NCBI GenBank assembly: GCA_004352715.1
Contig: SCFE01000088.1
Span: forward strand, 181,218 to 245,217
Length of the DNA: 64,000 nucleotides
Source: Hofstenia miamia
Taxonomy: Eukaryota > Xenacoelomorpha > Acoela
Reading direction: 5' to 3'
The notes beneath the pieces are model-generated. The model was not told the origin of the DNA and did no database searches. It saw nothing but the letters and a program-made list of their open reading frames with translations. This document shows positions 1-10,402 of the stretch, piece after piece. Each line of letters starts with the position of its first letter. Position 1 is the first letter of the stretch. The translations under genes and the position numbers were made by a program.

Positions 1-795
1 TTCGTTACTAATTTCATTACGTTTCTTCATATCTAGAATAAATCTATTAAACTTTTCTTCAATATAAATAAAATAATCTTTTTTAATACGAACATCAGGC
101 TTTATTTCTTTAAATTTAGTCGAATCATTTAGGATCTCATTCATTTTGTTAATATACATGTCTTTATCAAGTAATACAATTCCATTGCCTTTGTCAAATT
201 TACAAATATATAGAGAAGGATCAGAGACTAACTCTTTCAAAGCTGAGAATAAACTTGTAATTTTCTTGGGTATTGCCGGTTGTTTTAAGTATGTGCCTAA
301 CATGGATAACACCTTTGTTTCTAAGCGTTTAATTTGATTCTCATTATTTATCAACTTTTCTTGAAAAACTAAGTTTTGGAACATCACTTCTGAATTAATT
401 TTTGTTTCAGTTTCATTAAACTTTGTTGGCCAACTCATTTTTAATCCGAACGGCAATGCCTCTTTTTGCACATTACTAAGATGCTTCTTAGATAGATTAA
501 TGACTGTGTTTTTGACATTAAATTTTAATTGTTCGTTTTCACTAAACTTTTTCAAATTTTCAAGTTTCTTGGAATGAGTTTTCGCAATCTTATTTATCTT
601 AAATTTATTAAGTTCATCTAAAAGCAATCGAACATAGTTAGAATTTCTGAATTTTTTCAATATATATTTGTAGTCCTTTTCTGTCATTTCAAGTGAAAGT
701 TTAGCATCTCTTAGAACCGCCTTTAAAGCATTCAGTTGACATTTTTTAAATTTGTAGCTGTATGGTAACAAATGTTTCGGAAATGATATATACAT
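1..795 (-). CDS. Penelope-like element, N-terminal part of reverse transcriptase ORF (partial, runs off left edge)
   Basis: The minus strand reads without a stop from an ATG at 795 to base 1 (265 codons) and continues beyond the window; the frame is closed upstream by a stop at 838-840. The product is Lys- and Asn-rich. Near its end it has FDKGNGIVLLDKDMY, the block that precedes the reverse transcriptase core in Penelope-like elements (PLEs). In PLEs this N-terminal region is followed by RT and a GIY-YIG endonuclease. Here the RT and endonuclease lie head to head on the opposite strand from about 838, so the element has an inverted 5' part. Seen: the open frame and motif. Known: the PLE domain order. 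Inferred: that this fragment and the plus-strand fragment belong to one insertion. The open frame suggests a young copy. Confidence 0.75.
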   Translation of the reverse strand, partial: MYISFPKHLLPYSYKFKKCQLNALKAVLRDAKLSLEMTEKDYKYILKKFRNSNYVRLLLDELNKFKINKIAKTHSKKLENLKKFSENEQLKFNVKNTVINLSKKHLSNVQKEALPFGLKMSWPTKFNETETKINSEVMFQNLVFQEKLINNENQIKRLETKVLSMLGTYLKQPAIPKKITSLFSALKELVSDPSLYICKFDKGNGIVLLDKDMYINKMNEILNDSTKFKEIKPDVRIKKDYFIYIEEKFNRFILDMKKRNEISNE

Positions 796-837
796 GAACT
801 TGGGAATTACTTTTTCTGTAATGCATGCAATTTTTTT

Positions 838-1703
838 TTAAAAGGCTCATTGAAACAGCATGTTTAGATACTTCGTTTTTGTTTAATGGATTGCTGGAAT
901 GGCTATGGGTTCACCCCTGGGCCCTACAATGGCTAGTTTCGCAATGGATATAATTGAATCTGAATTTGAAGGCAATGAATTTCTATGCTATTATAGATAT
1001 GTTGATGATGTGTTTGCTGTATTTCACAATCAAAGAGAAATTGACGACTTTTTTGACTATATAAATAATCAATTACTTGAAATAAAATTTACATTAGAGC
1101 AAGAAAATGAGAAGAAGATAAATTTTTAGATGTTACTGTAACAAATCTTGAAAGATCCTATGAAACTGAAATATTTATCAAAAAATCGAACAGCAGTCTT
1201 TACATTCCATTTGATTCTTATTGTGATCCAAAGCATAAGTTAAATATAATCAAATGTTTATGTCAAATAATTATCAAAATATCGTCATCATATTTGAAAA
1301 TTACAAATTCCTTAGATCAATTATATGACATGTTTCGTGAAAATGGATATCCACATCATCTTATAAAAAATATTATAAATCAATGTTTATTAGCAACTAA
1401 TCATGAAAAATCTGATGAAGATATAAAAGAACTAAGAAAGACATATATTGGAAATTAACATTCATTGAAAATAAAAACAATTCAATTGAAAAATAAACTA
1501 CGATCATTTAATACTATTTTAAAATTTACTAAGATTATTCAAATATTTCAATCATTCAAAACAATAAATTTAATTCGCAGCAAAGATCAAATAACAGAAG
1601 GATTGGCTTCACCATTATTTTATAAATATACTTGTGATAATTGTAAGAAATCATACATCGGTGAAACCATCCGTCATTTTGATACGCGAATCAAAAAGCA
1701 CAT
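838..1703 (+). pseudogene. Penelope-like element, RT catalytic region to GIY-YIG endonuclease (5'-truncated, frameshifted)
   Basis: The fragment starts at the RT block that reads LETACLDT in the second copy. It then carries MGSPLGPTMASFAMD and the catalytic YVDD at 998-1009, a helix-rich C-terminal region, and CDNCKKSYIGETIRHFDTR near 1640-1690, which is the YIG part of a GIY-YIG nuclease. PLEs use RT and this nuclease for target-primed integration. Compared with the copy at 6.7-7.9 kb it lacks about 20 bases just before MGSPLGP and has a one-base deletion near 1430. Both copies share a frame break at about 1127, where the frame passes from KINF into LDVT. The gap at 1704 cuts the nuclease. 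Confidence 0.85.
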
Positions 1704-2285
1704 NNNNNNNNNNNNNNNNNNNNNNNNNNNNNNNNNNNNNNNNNNNNNNNNNNNNNNNNNNNNNNNNNNNNNNNNNNNNNNNNNNNNNNNNNNNNNNNNN
1801 NNNNNNNNNNNNNNNNNNNNNNNNNNNNNNNNNNNNNNNNNNNNNNNNNNNNNNNNNNNNNNNNNNNNNNNNNNNNNNNNNNNNNNNNNNNNNNNNNNNN
1901 NNNNNNNNNNNNNNNNNNNNNNNNNNNNNNNNNNNNNNNNNNNNNNNNNNNNNNNNNNNNNNNNNNNNNNNNNNNNNNNNNNNNNNNNNNNNNNNNNNNN
2001 NNNNNNNNNNNNNNNNNNNNNNNNNNNNNNNNNNNNNNNNNNNNNNNNNNNNNNNNNNNNNNNNNNNNNNNNNNNNNNNNNNNNNNNNNNNNNNNNNNNN
2101 NNNNNNNNNNNNNNNNNNNNNNNNNNNNNNNNNNNNNNNNNNNNNNNNNNNNNNNNNNNNNNNNNNNNNNNNNNNNNNNNNNNNNNNNNNNNNNNNNNNN
2201 NNNNNNNNNNNNNNNNNNNNNNNNNNNNNNNNNNNNNNNNNNNNNNNNNNNNNNNNNNNNNNNNNNNNNNNNNNNNNNNNNNNNN
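1704..2285. other. Assembly gap (582 N)
   Basis: The gap begins inside the GIY-YIG coding region of the first PLE copy and ends at a C run followed by (TA)n. A near-identical PLE copy at 6.7 kb also runs into a gap at the same point. Confidence 0.95.
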
Positions 2286-2786
2286 TCCCCCCCCATATAT
2301 ATATATATAATGAATTACTTGTAGTATAAATATATGCTTCAAATATTTTCAGCACTCCCAATGTCCATTTCCAAAAATTTTAAAAGGCCACAATGATTTT
2401 GGGGAATGAAGAATATGAATCTTTAAATGATGAAGAAATGGGAGCCAGTAATGGAACTAGTCCTGCAACTTGTCCTAAACATCCAATGTTTAACACGAAT
2501 GAGCTACCATTTTGCCCTCTCTAAAAGTTTGGATGTACATCCACAATTTTTGCATGAACTTAAATGACATAGGATATTGAAGCGTCATCGATTTTTCTCA
2601 ATCAAACAATAGTGACACTCATTCTTCAATGCACAGCTAAACTCAAAAACCGAGAGACCCAAATATATCTATGAAAGAGCTGATGACTTCGATTGCACTT
2701 CAGTTGCGAAGGGATTTTATAATCGCCACATCATTGTTTTTGGTTTGGAAAACCAAGTATGGAGTGAAGATTGTCCTGGACAATAA
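2286..2786. other. Repeat-derived sequence upstream of the piggyBac remnant
   Basis: A short (TA)n tract is followed by about 450 bases with broken plus-strand frames, for example one reading ILGNEEYESLNDEEMGAS. It may be the 5' part of the piggyBac-like gene that follows the MITE, but I could not match it to a specific domain. Confidence 0.3.
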
Positions 2787-3093
2787 AGGGAAGTGATCCA
2801 AATTCAATACGTTAACAACACCTTTAACAAATGGTGTTTTACGTTAACATGAACGTAAACCAAATCGTTAACTTACACTGAAAATAAATTTGCTAAAGAT
2901 GAAGTTTACGTTAAAGGCATGTTTTTTCCGCAAATGTTATTACAAATAACTTTCACACATTTAGATTCTGCACATTTCTTCAGATATATCTATGCAAATA
3001 TATTTATTAAGCGTATGCAGGCATTTGAAGCTAGAATTGTTGTTTACGGTTGCATTTTCATTTGTTAACATATTGAATTTGGATCACTTCCCT
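2787..3093. mobile_element. MITE with about 31-bp terminal inverted repeats
   Basis: The left end AGGGAAGTGATCCAAATTCA (2787 on) is repeated in inverse at the right end (to 3093). The match extends to about 31 bp with one mismatch and includes a GTTAAC site in each arm. The 307-bp interior has no coding frame and several GTTAAC/ACGTTAA motifs. Flanks read ..TAA at 2784-2786 and TAA at 3093-3095, so a 3-bp TAA target duplication (PIF/Harbinger style) is possible if the outermost base is not counted; I am unsure of the exact end. It sits inside a piggyBac-like remnant. Confidence 0.75.
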
Positions 3094-3095
3094 AA

Positions 3096-3545
3096 GGAAA
3101 AGTATATTCACACACTAACTTGGGATTCAATATCTTAAATGCAGCAAATCTGGGAAAAGGATACAACATTAGGGCTGACAAATTTCTGGCATCTCTATCA
3201 GTGGCCGCAGAAATCGAAGAACAGGAATATCCTGCATCGGAACACTTCGGGCGAATCGAAATGTGCAAAGCAATGTTGACGATCAGAGAGCTTCACCACA
3301 CAAATATATTTGCAAAGTTCCAACATCATCCCTGGAGGGAAACAGAGAGCAGTGATTACTTAGTTTTTACTACAAGACCAAGTGTTGTGTGGATGTTGTT
3401 AACCACATGATTCCTTGTTATTAATAAAAAGAGCTACAATACGCTTGCTGTTGGAATACCTTAAGACTTTATTTGCATTAATGCTTGCAGTGCTGCTAGA
3501 TATTGTTCCATTTTTTATTATAGAGGTTAACTACAATAATTTATT
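3096..3545 (+). pseudogene. piggyBac-like transposase remnant
   Basis: Downstream of the MITE the plus strand encodes LGKGYNIRADKFLASLSVA (about 3150-3220), which resembles the piggyBac block around the third catalytic Asp (G..V..DNFFTS). At about 3375-3450 two frames together give KTKCCVDVVNHM and KRATIR, resembling the conserved (N/K)TK.GVD..(N/D)QM and T.RWP blocks. At least two frameshifts separate these pieces, and the N-terminal part is lost or interrupted by the MITE. The gap at 3586 limits the 3' side. Family assignment rests on motif order; the transposase is certainly inactive. Confidence 0.55.
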
Positions 3546-3585
3546 TAATTTTAGTAATAGAATCGAGTATATATATATATATATA

Positions 3586-4585
3586 NNNNNNNNNNNNNNN
3601 NNNNNNNNNNNNNNNNNNNNNNNNNNNNNNNNNNNNNNNNNNNNNNNNNNNNNNNNNNNNNNNNNNNNNNNNNNNNNNNNNNNNNNNNNNNNNNNNNNNN
3701 NNNNNNNNNNNNNNNNNNNNNNNNNNNNNNNNNNNNNNNNNNNNNNNNNNNNNNNNNNNNNNNNNNNNNNNNNNNNNNNNNNNNNNNNNNNNNNNNNNNN
3801 NNNNNNNNNNNNNNNNNNNNNNNNNNNNNNNNNNNNNNNNNNNNNNNNNNNNNNNNNNNNNNNNNNNNNNNNNNNNNNNNNNNNNNNNNNNNNNNNNNNN
3901 NNNNNNNNNNNNNNNNNNNNNNNNNNNNNNNNNNNNNNNNNNNNNNNNNNNNNNNNNNNNNNNNNNNNNNNNNNNNNNNNNNNNNNNNNNNNNNNNNNNN
4001 NNNNNNNNNNNNNNNNNNNNNNNNNNNNNNNNNNNNNNNNNNNNNNNNNNNNNNNNNNNNNNNNNNNNNNNNNNNNNNNNNNNNNNNNNNNNNNNNNNNN
4101 NNNNNNNNNNNNNNNNNNNNNNNNNNNNNNNNNNNNNNNNNNNNNNNNNNNNNNNNNNNNNNNNNNNNNNNNNNNNNNNNNNNNNNNNNNNNNNNNNNNN
4201 NNNNNNNNNNNNNNNNNNNNNNNNNNNNNNNNNNNNNNNNNNNNNNNNNNNNNNNNNNNNNNNNNNNNNNNNNNNNNNNNNNNNNNNNNNNNNNNNNNNN
4301 NNNNNNNNNNNNNNNNNNNNNNNNNNNNNNNNNNNNNNNNNNNNNNNNNNNNNNNNNNNNNNNNNNNNNNNNNNNNNNNNNNNNNNNNNNNNNNNNNNNN
4401 NNNNNNNNNNNNNNNNNNNNNNNNNNNNNNNNNNNNNNNNNNNNNNNNNNNNNNNNNNNNNNNNNNNNNNNNNNNNNNNNNNNNNNNNNNNNNNNNNNNN
4501 NNNNNNNNNNNNNNNNNNNNNNNNNNNNNNNNNNNNNNNNNNNNNNNNNNNNNNNNNNNNNNNNNNNNNNNNNNNNNNNNNNNNN
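3586..4585. other. Assembly gap (exactly 1000 N)
   Basis: The length is exactly 1000, as are 5696-6695 and 12368-13367, so the true size is probably unknown. The left side ends in (TA)n. Confidence 0.95.
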
Positions 4586-5695
4586 GTCACAGAAGTAAAT
4601 AGCTTAGTGTATGCAGGCGCATGGGAAGGGCTGAAGAATGTAGGCATGGACATAAAGAAGAAAAGGCGACAAGATAAGAGAGACAAAAGCCAGTATGGGA
4701 GAGAATTGAGAATAAAGTGGCAGGGATTAGGCAGCAAATAGGAAAGATCAGGGCAAGTGCAGGGTAAGTAAGGGCAAGTCTATAGAAACTGCAAGAGAAG
4801 AGCTTAAGCAGAGATTAGTTGCAGAAGCTGAGAAAATATAGGGCAAAGGCGAAACAGGCAAAAGACCCAAGAAGGAAGATTTTACAACGAACTAGATGCA
4901 GGAGAAAAGACTACAGCTAGAGAAGATGAGAACGCAGTAAGGTTCTGGGAGAATATATGGGGAAGTGCGGGACCAGAGATAGAGAGCGAGCAGATGCAGA
5001 AGATATCCAGGCAAGAAGAAGAAGCAATCACAACTGCAAGGCTGAAGGAGGCTCTAAAGAAAATGAAGAACTGGAAGGCGCCAGGCAGAGATGAGGTACA
5101 TGGTTATTTGCTGAAGAAGTTTACTAGTGTTCATGAGAGACCAGCAGTAGCATTGGAGGAGTGTGTGGTGAGTGGGTGGCCAGAGTGGATGATAGTGGGA
5201 AGGACATTTCTGATACAGAAGGACCCAAAGAAAGGTAGTGAGGCAAGCAACTTCAGGCCAATAACATGTCTGCAACAACTTGGAAATTTCTAACTTCGGT
5301 GATTTCAAGTAGGTTGGCATGTTAATTAGAACAGAATAGGTTGGGTTGATAACAGAGGAGCATAAGGGATGTAGAACAAAGACGAGAGGATGCAAAGATC
5401 AGTTGTTGATAGACCAGGCAGTGGTGGAGAATTGTAGAAGGAACCCAAACTTAGCAATGGCATATGACAGCATATCACATAGGTGGGTATTGAAGACGCT
5501 AGAGGCCAATGGAGTTTCACGAAAACGGGTTGAGTTTCTAGGAAGAGAGATGGGAAAGTGGCAGACTGAGATAGATGGGCACAGGTTGAGGTTTAGGCGA
5601 GGCATATTCCAGAGAGACAGCTCAACAGTTTGGAGTTAGCTTAATCCCTATCACAGAAAAGTTAAAGGAGACAGGCATAGGGTATAAGCTGGAAT
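4586..5695 (+). pseudogene. R2/NeSL-like LINE reverse transcriptase remnant
   Basis: Base composition changes here to purine-rich, with less T than in the neighbours. Broken plus-strand frames give FYNELDAGE and RFWENIWGS (about 4880-4965), then KMKNWKAPGRDEVHGYLLKK (about 5060-5120), LIQKDPKKGSEASNFRPITC (about 5213-5270), KGCRTKTRGCKDQLLIDQAV (about 5363-5425) and ITEKLKETGIGYKLE just before the gap. These are successive RT blocks of the R2/NeSL/R4 group. The catalytic D block is partly deleted around 5450 and several stops and frameshifts are present. The YxDD motif and the restriction-like endonuclease would lie in the following gap. Confidence 0.65.
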
Positions 5696-6695
5696 NNNNN
5701 NNNNNNNNNNNNNNNNNNNNNNNNNNNNNNNNNNNNNNNNNNNNNNNNNNNNNNNNNNNNNNNNNNNNNNNNNNNNNNNNNNNNNNNNNNNNNNNNNNNN
5801 NNNNNNNNNNNNNNNNNNNNNNNNNNNNNNNNNNNNNNNNNNNNNNNNNNNNNNNNNNNNNNNNNNNNNNNNNNNNNNNNNNNNNNNNNNNNNNNNNNNN
5901 NNNNNNNNNNNNNNNNNNNNNNNNNNNNNNNNNNNNNNNNNNNNNNNNNNNNNNNNNNNNNNNNNNNNNNNNNNNNNNNNNNNNNNNNNNNNNNNNNNNN
6001 NNNNNNNNNNNNNNNNNNNNNNNNNNNNNNNNNNNNNNNNNNNNNNNNNNNNNNNNNNNNNNNNNNNNNNNNNNNNNNNNNNNNNNNNNNNNNNNNNNNN
6101 NNNNNNNNNNNNNNNNNNNNNNNNNNNNNNNNNNNNNNNNNNNNNNNNNNNNNNNNNNNNNNNNNNNNNNNNNNNNNNNNNNNNNNNNNNNNNNNNNNNN
6201 NNNNNNNNNNNNNNNNNNNNNNNNNNNNNNNNNNNNNNNNNNNNNNNNNNNNNNNNNNNNNNNNNNNNNNNNNNNNNNNNNNNNNNNNNNNNNNNNNNNN
6301 NNNNNNNNNNNNNNNNNNNNNNNNNNNNNNNNNNNNNNNNNNNNNNNNNNNNNNNNNNNNNNNNNNNNNNNNNNNNNNNNNNNNNNNNNNNNNNNNNNNN
6401 NNNNNNNNNNNNNNNNNNNNNNNNNNNNNNNNNNNNNNNNNNNNNNNNNNNNNNNNNNNNNNNNNNNNNNNNNNNNNNNNNNNNNNNNNNNNNNNNNNNN
6501 NNNNNNNNNNNNNNNNNNNNNNNNNNNNNNNNNNNNNNNNNNNNNNNNNNNNNNNNNNNNNNNNNNNNNNNNNNNNNNNNNNNNNNNNNNNNNNNNNNNN
6601 NNNNNNNNNNNNNNNNNNNNNNNNNNNNNNNNNNNNNNNNNNNNNNNNNNNNNNNNNNNNNNNNNNNNNNNNNNNNNNNNNNNNNNNNNNNNNNN
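5696..6695. other. Assembly gap (exactly 1000 N)
   Basis: It separates the R2/NeSL-like remnant from the 3' end of the second PLE copy, so both elements are cut here. Confidence 0.95.
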
Positions 6696-7946
6696 ACCAT
6701 AGATGTGCTATTTGATTCGCGTATCAAAATGACGGATGGTTTCACCGATGTATGATTTCTTACAATAATCACAAGTATATTTATAAAATAATGATGAAGC
6801 CAATCCTTCTGTTATTTGATCTTTGCTGCGAATTAAATTTATTGTTTTGAATGATTGAAATATTTGAATAATCTTAGTAAATTTTAAAATAGTATTAAAT
6901 GATCGTAGTTTATTTTTCAATTGAATTGTTTTATTTTCAATGAATGTTAATTTCCAATATATGTCTTTCTTAGTTTCTTTTATATCTTCATCAGATTTTT
7001 CATGATTAGTTGCTAATAAACATTGATTTATAATATTTTTTATAAGATGATGTGGATATCCATTTTCACGAAACATGTCATATAATTGATCTAAGGAATT
7101 TGTAATTTTCAAATATGATGACGATATTTTGATAATTATTTGACATAAACATTTGATTATATTTAACTTATGCTTTGGATCACAATAAGAATCAAATGGA
7201 ATGTAAAGATTGCTGTTCGTTTTTTTGATAAATATTTCAGTTTCATAGGATCTTCCAAGATTTGTTACAGTAACATCTAAAAATTTATCTTCTTCTCATT
7301 TTCTTGCTCTAATGTAAATTTTATTTCAAGTAATTGATTATTTATATAGTCAAAAAAGTCGTCAATTTCTCTTTGATTGTGAAATACAGCAAACACATCA
7401 TCAACATATCTATAATAGCATAGAAATTCATTGCCTTCAATTTCAGATTCAATTATATCCATTGCGAAACTAGCCATTGTAGGGCCCAGTGGTGAACCCA
7501 TAGCAATTCCATCAATCTGTTTATATATATGTCCATTAAACAAAAGGAAGTATCTAAACATGCCGTTTCAAGGAACCTTTTAAGAGAACTGTGAGAAATT
7601 GGCAAAGTATCTTTTGGAATCACATTTAATATGTGATTAATCGTTTTTGTGACTGGAATATTAGTGAAAAGGGATTTCACATCAAAGCTAACCATAATTT
7701 TGGAATTTGATTTTTCATTGAACACATTTTTCAGAATATTTGTAAAATTGAAAGTATCTGATAAATTATATTTTAATGGTATAAATTTCTTAATGAGATC
7801 GTCTAACCATACACTTAAGTTATATTTTGTAGAATTTATAATTGACAAAATCGGGCGGAAAGGAGGATTTAATTCATTTTTGTGAATTTTTGCTAACCCA
7901 TATAATCTAGCTGGCATTGATCCACAACTTTTAATTTTAATATAAT
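6696..7946 (-). pseudogene. Penelope-like element, second copy: RT and GIY-YIG region
   Basis: Read on the minus strand from 7946, the order is GSMPARLYGLAKIH, RPILS, a catalytic-Asp block MVSFDVKSLFTNIP, MGSPLGPTMASFAMD and YVDD (7408-7397), then a linker and CDYCKKSYIGETIRHFDTR (about 6720-6780). This is the canonical PLE order of RT followed by GIY-YIG nuclease. The copy is closely similar to 838-1703 but in opposite orientation. Defects: a frameshift before MGSPLGP, the same frame break after KINF as the first copy, and an in-frame TAG replacing the second Lys of RIKKH at the nuclease end. The N-terminal region falls in the gap above 7946. Confidence 0.85.
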
Positions 7947-8617
7947 NNNNNNNNNNNNNNNNNNNNNNNNNNNNNNNNNNNNNNNNNNNNNNNNNNNNNN
8001 NNNNNNNNNNNNNNNNNNNNNNNNNNNNNNNNNNNNNNNNNNNNNNNNNNNNNNNNNNNNNNNNNNNNNNNNNNNNNNNNNNNNNNNNNNNNNNNNNNNN
8101 NNNNNNNNNNNNNNNNNNNNNNNNNNNNNNNNNNNNNNNNNNNNNNNNNNNNNNNNNNNNNNNNNNNNNNNNNNNNNNNNNNNNNNNNNNNNNNNNNNNN
8201 NNNNNNNNNNNNNNNNNNNNNNNNNNNNNNNNNNNNNNNNNNNNNNNNNNNNNNNNNNNNNNNNNNNNNNNNNNNNNNNNNNNNNNNNNNNNNNNNNNNN
8301 NNNNNNNNNNNNNNNNNNNNNNNNNNNNNNNNNNNNNNNNNNNNNNNNNNNNNNNNNNNNNNNNNNNNNNNNNNNNNNNNNNNNNNNNNNNNNNNNNNNN
8401 NNNNNNNNNNNNNNNNNNNNNNNNNNNNNNNNNNNNNNNNNNNNNNNNNNNNNNNNNNNNNNNNNNNNNNNNNNNNNNNNNNNNNNNNNNNNNNNNNNNN
8501 NNNNNNNNNNNNNNNNNNNNNNNNNNNNNNNNNNNNNNNNNNNNNNNNNNNNNNNNNNNNNNNNNNNNNNNNNNNNNNNNNNNNNNNNNNNNNNNNNNNN
8601 NNNNNNNNNNNNNNNNN
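7947..8617. other. Assembly gap (671 N)
   Basis: It removes the N-terminal half of the second PLE copy. Confidence 0.95.
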
Positions 8618-8698
8618 GTATTTATATTTATTTTAGATTTCATTTTATAATTTTAGTGTAGTTAATAAATTGTAAAAATATTTTTGCCGCATTATTTG

Positions 8699-8728
8699 CT
8701 GATGATGATTATATAATATAATCGAAGC
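8699..8728 (+). ncRNA. Hammerhead-ribozyme-like core (degenerate)
   Basis: CTGATGA at 8699 is followed by a 6-bp hairpin (GATTAT, loop, ATAATC) and then GAAG, resembling the CUGANGA - stem II - GAAA core of hammerhead ribozymes. There is one extra base before stem II and the last core A is G. Hammerhead motifs are known in Penelope-like elements. Close spacing to the second PLE copy fits, though the orientation is opposite to its coding strand. Stems I and III are not clear, so activity is doubtful. Confidence 0.3.
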
Positions 8729-8785
8729 GTTCAATGTGTTTTCCTTTTAGAATGTATTCATTAAGTAAACTTTCAAAAAACTATA

Positions 8786-8822
<37 letters not shown>
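8786..8822. repeat. (TA)n microsatellite
   Basis: Alternating TA run with one interruption (GTATATATA). Confidence 0.9.
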
Positions 8823-8824
<2 letters not shown>

Positions 8825-8829
8825 GCTAT

Positions 8830-9356
8830 TTTTTCATATGGTTTTCCTTATTGGTTTATTCCACGCCACTTCTCTCCCTTACAAATCTGCACAACTTTCT
8901 CTTAATTTATTACCCCATGTTCTTCAGCAACAAGTTCTTGATCTTCTTTTTTCAACTCTCTTTTGTTAGAAAAATATGATCTTGATCCCTTTGATTACAT
9001 TCAATTTGCTCCTTTTCATTCTACACGTTGTGATACTTCTGTTATCTTTTATCAAACTCGCACCCACAAAGCTCACTCACAAAATTCTTTCTTCATTCGC
9101 ATTATTTCCATTGCTAACTACATAATTACTGCTCAAAACTTAGATTTCTTCTTATCTTCTTCTAAATTAAAGTCCTTTCTTTACACCTTAAACTAGACTT
9201 CTTTTGTTCCTCTCTTTAATTTTGATAATCCGTGTTCTTTTCTTATATATTATGAATGCTTTTTCTGTTCTTATTAATATTTATATTTTTGTTAAAGTAG
9301 TTTGTTTTTAAATCATAGTTCTTTTTTACCGCCATAGATGTGAATAAAGTATTCTT

Positions 9357-9357
<1 letters not shown>
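8830..9357 (+). pseudogene. LINE 3' end: C-terminus of ORF2 and 3' UTR
   Basis: A frame ending at 9196 reads RCDTSVIFYQTRTHKAHSQN followed by a segment in the usual position of the 'F..R....WN.LP' block of LINE ORF2 C-termini, here degenerate. It is followed by a T-rich 3' UTR with AATAAA at 9343-9348 and a (TTG)n tail. Truncated 5' ends of this sort are typical of LINE insertion. I cannot place it in a specific clade. Confidence 0.5.

Positions 9358-9409
<52 letters not shown>
9358..9409 (+). repeat. (TTG)n microsatellite, probable LINE 3' tail
   Basis: About 17 uninterrupted TTG units lie directly after a polyadenylation-like AATAAA, consistent with a simple-repeat LINE tail. Confidence 0.85.
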
Positions 9410-9811
9410 GACATATTTATAATCACAATTGAAATACCTGATCAAATCCATGAATCTCTTTAGAATTGAGTTGCTTCTTCACCATCTGTTAAGAGGTACC
9501 AAAGAGATTCAGGTCTAGGTTGCAAGGGGCATGGAAGTTGAGCAATTTTGATTGACGTGTATAGCAATGCAAAGTTGCATTTTCTGTTGATAAATATAAT
9601 TTGCATGCCCATTATTCGCAAATTAGAGTTACTAAAATTGTTTAAATGTTTAATAGTGTGAAAAAAGCATTAATTTTAGGTGGAACGGTTTCTTTTGTTC
9701 AGGGTTATATATTTGGCTTGATTCTTGGTTACAGTGATAGAAAATTTTTATGTTATTTTAATAGATTCATTTACAGTTTTCCTTGATTCCTAGGTCTAAA
9801 TTAATAATTTC

Positions 9812-10000
9812 TTAACACTAAAACTACCGGGAGCTCAAATTTGACATCTAAACTAACTTCAGTCTTAATAAAATTTTATGCAATTATTCAAATAGTCTGA
9901 TATTCAACGACGTATCCATAATTCCCCTGAGCATTATTTTGCTACCTCTAAAACAGCCGTTGGGGTCAAATTTGACCCAAACTGAAAACTACTCTTAATC
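9812..10000. mobile_element. Possible piggyBac-type terminus with subterminal repeats
   Basis: TTAA at 9812-9815 is followed by CACTAAAACTACCGGGAG and CAAATTTGAC. A related copy, CTAAAACAGCCGTTGGGGTC then AAATTTGACCC, occurs at about 9943-9976. TTAA plus inward palindromic repeats of this type is common at piggyBac-like ends. The other end was not found and a gap follows at 10101. Confidence 0.35.
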
Positions 10001-10100
10001 ACATGGTGGAATGTCCCCCCGTCAGGTTTCCAAATTTGATTTTGACTGGATAAATCAAAAAATTTTTTCGCATTGGATAATGACGATGATATCCCCCCCC

Positions 10101-10402
10101 NNNNNNNNNNNNNNNNNNNNNNNNNNNNNNNNNNNNNNNNNNNNNNNNNNNNNNNNNNNNNNNNNNNNNNNNNNNNNNNNNNNNNNNNNNNNNNNNNNNN
10201 NNNNNNNNNNNNNNNNNNNNNNNNNNNNNNNNNNNNNNNNNNNNNNNNNNNNNNNNNNNNNNNNNNNNNNNNNNNNNNNNNNNNNNNNNNNNNNNNNNNN
10301 NNNNNNNNNNNNNNNNNNNNNNNNNNNNNNNNNNNNNNNNNNNNNNNNNNNNNNNNNNNNNNNNNNNNNNNNNNNNNNNNNNNNNNNNNNNNNNNNNNNN
10401 NN
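10101..10402. other. Assembly gap (302 N)
   Basis: Flanked on the left by a C run and on the right by (TA)n. Confidence 0.95.

Noticed and set aside
1465-2310. Long apparent frames running through N runs (also at 3415-4737, 5651-6772, 7453-8643, 9934-10585, 12247-13461, 24879-26133, 27036-27578)
   Set aside because: Most of their length is N translated as X, so they have no coding meaning beyond the real bases at the edges.
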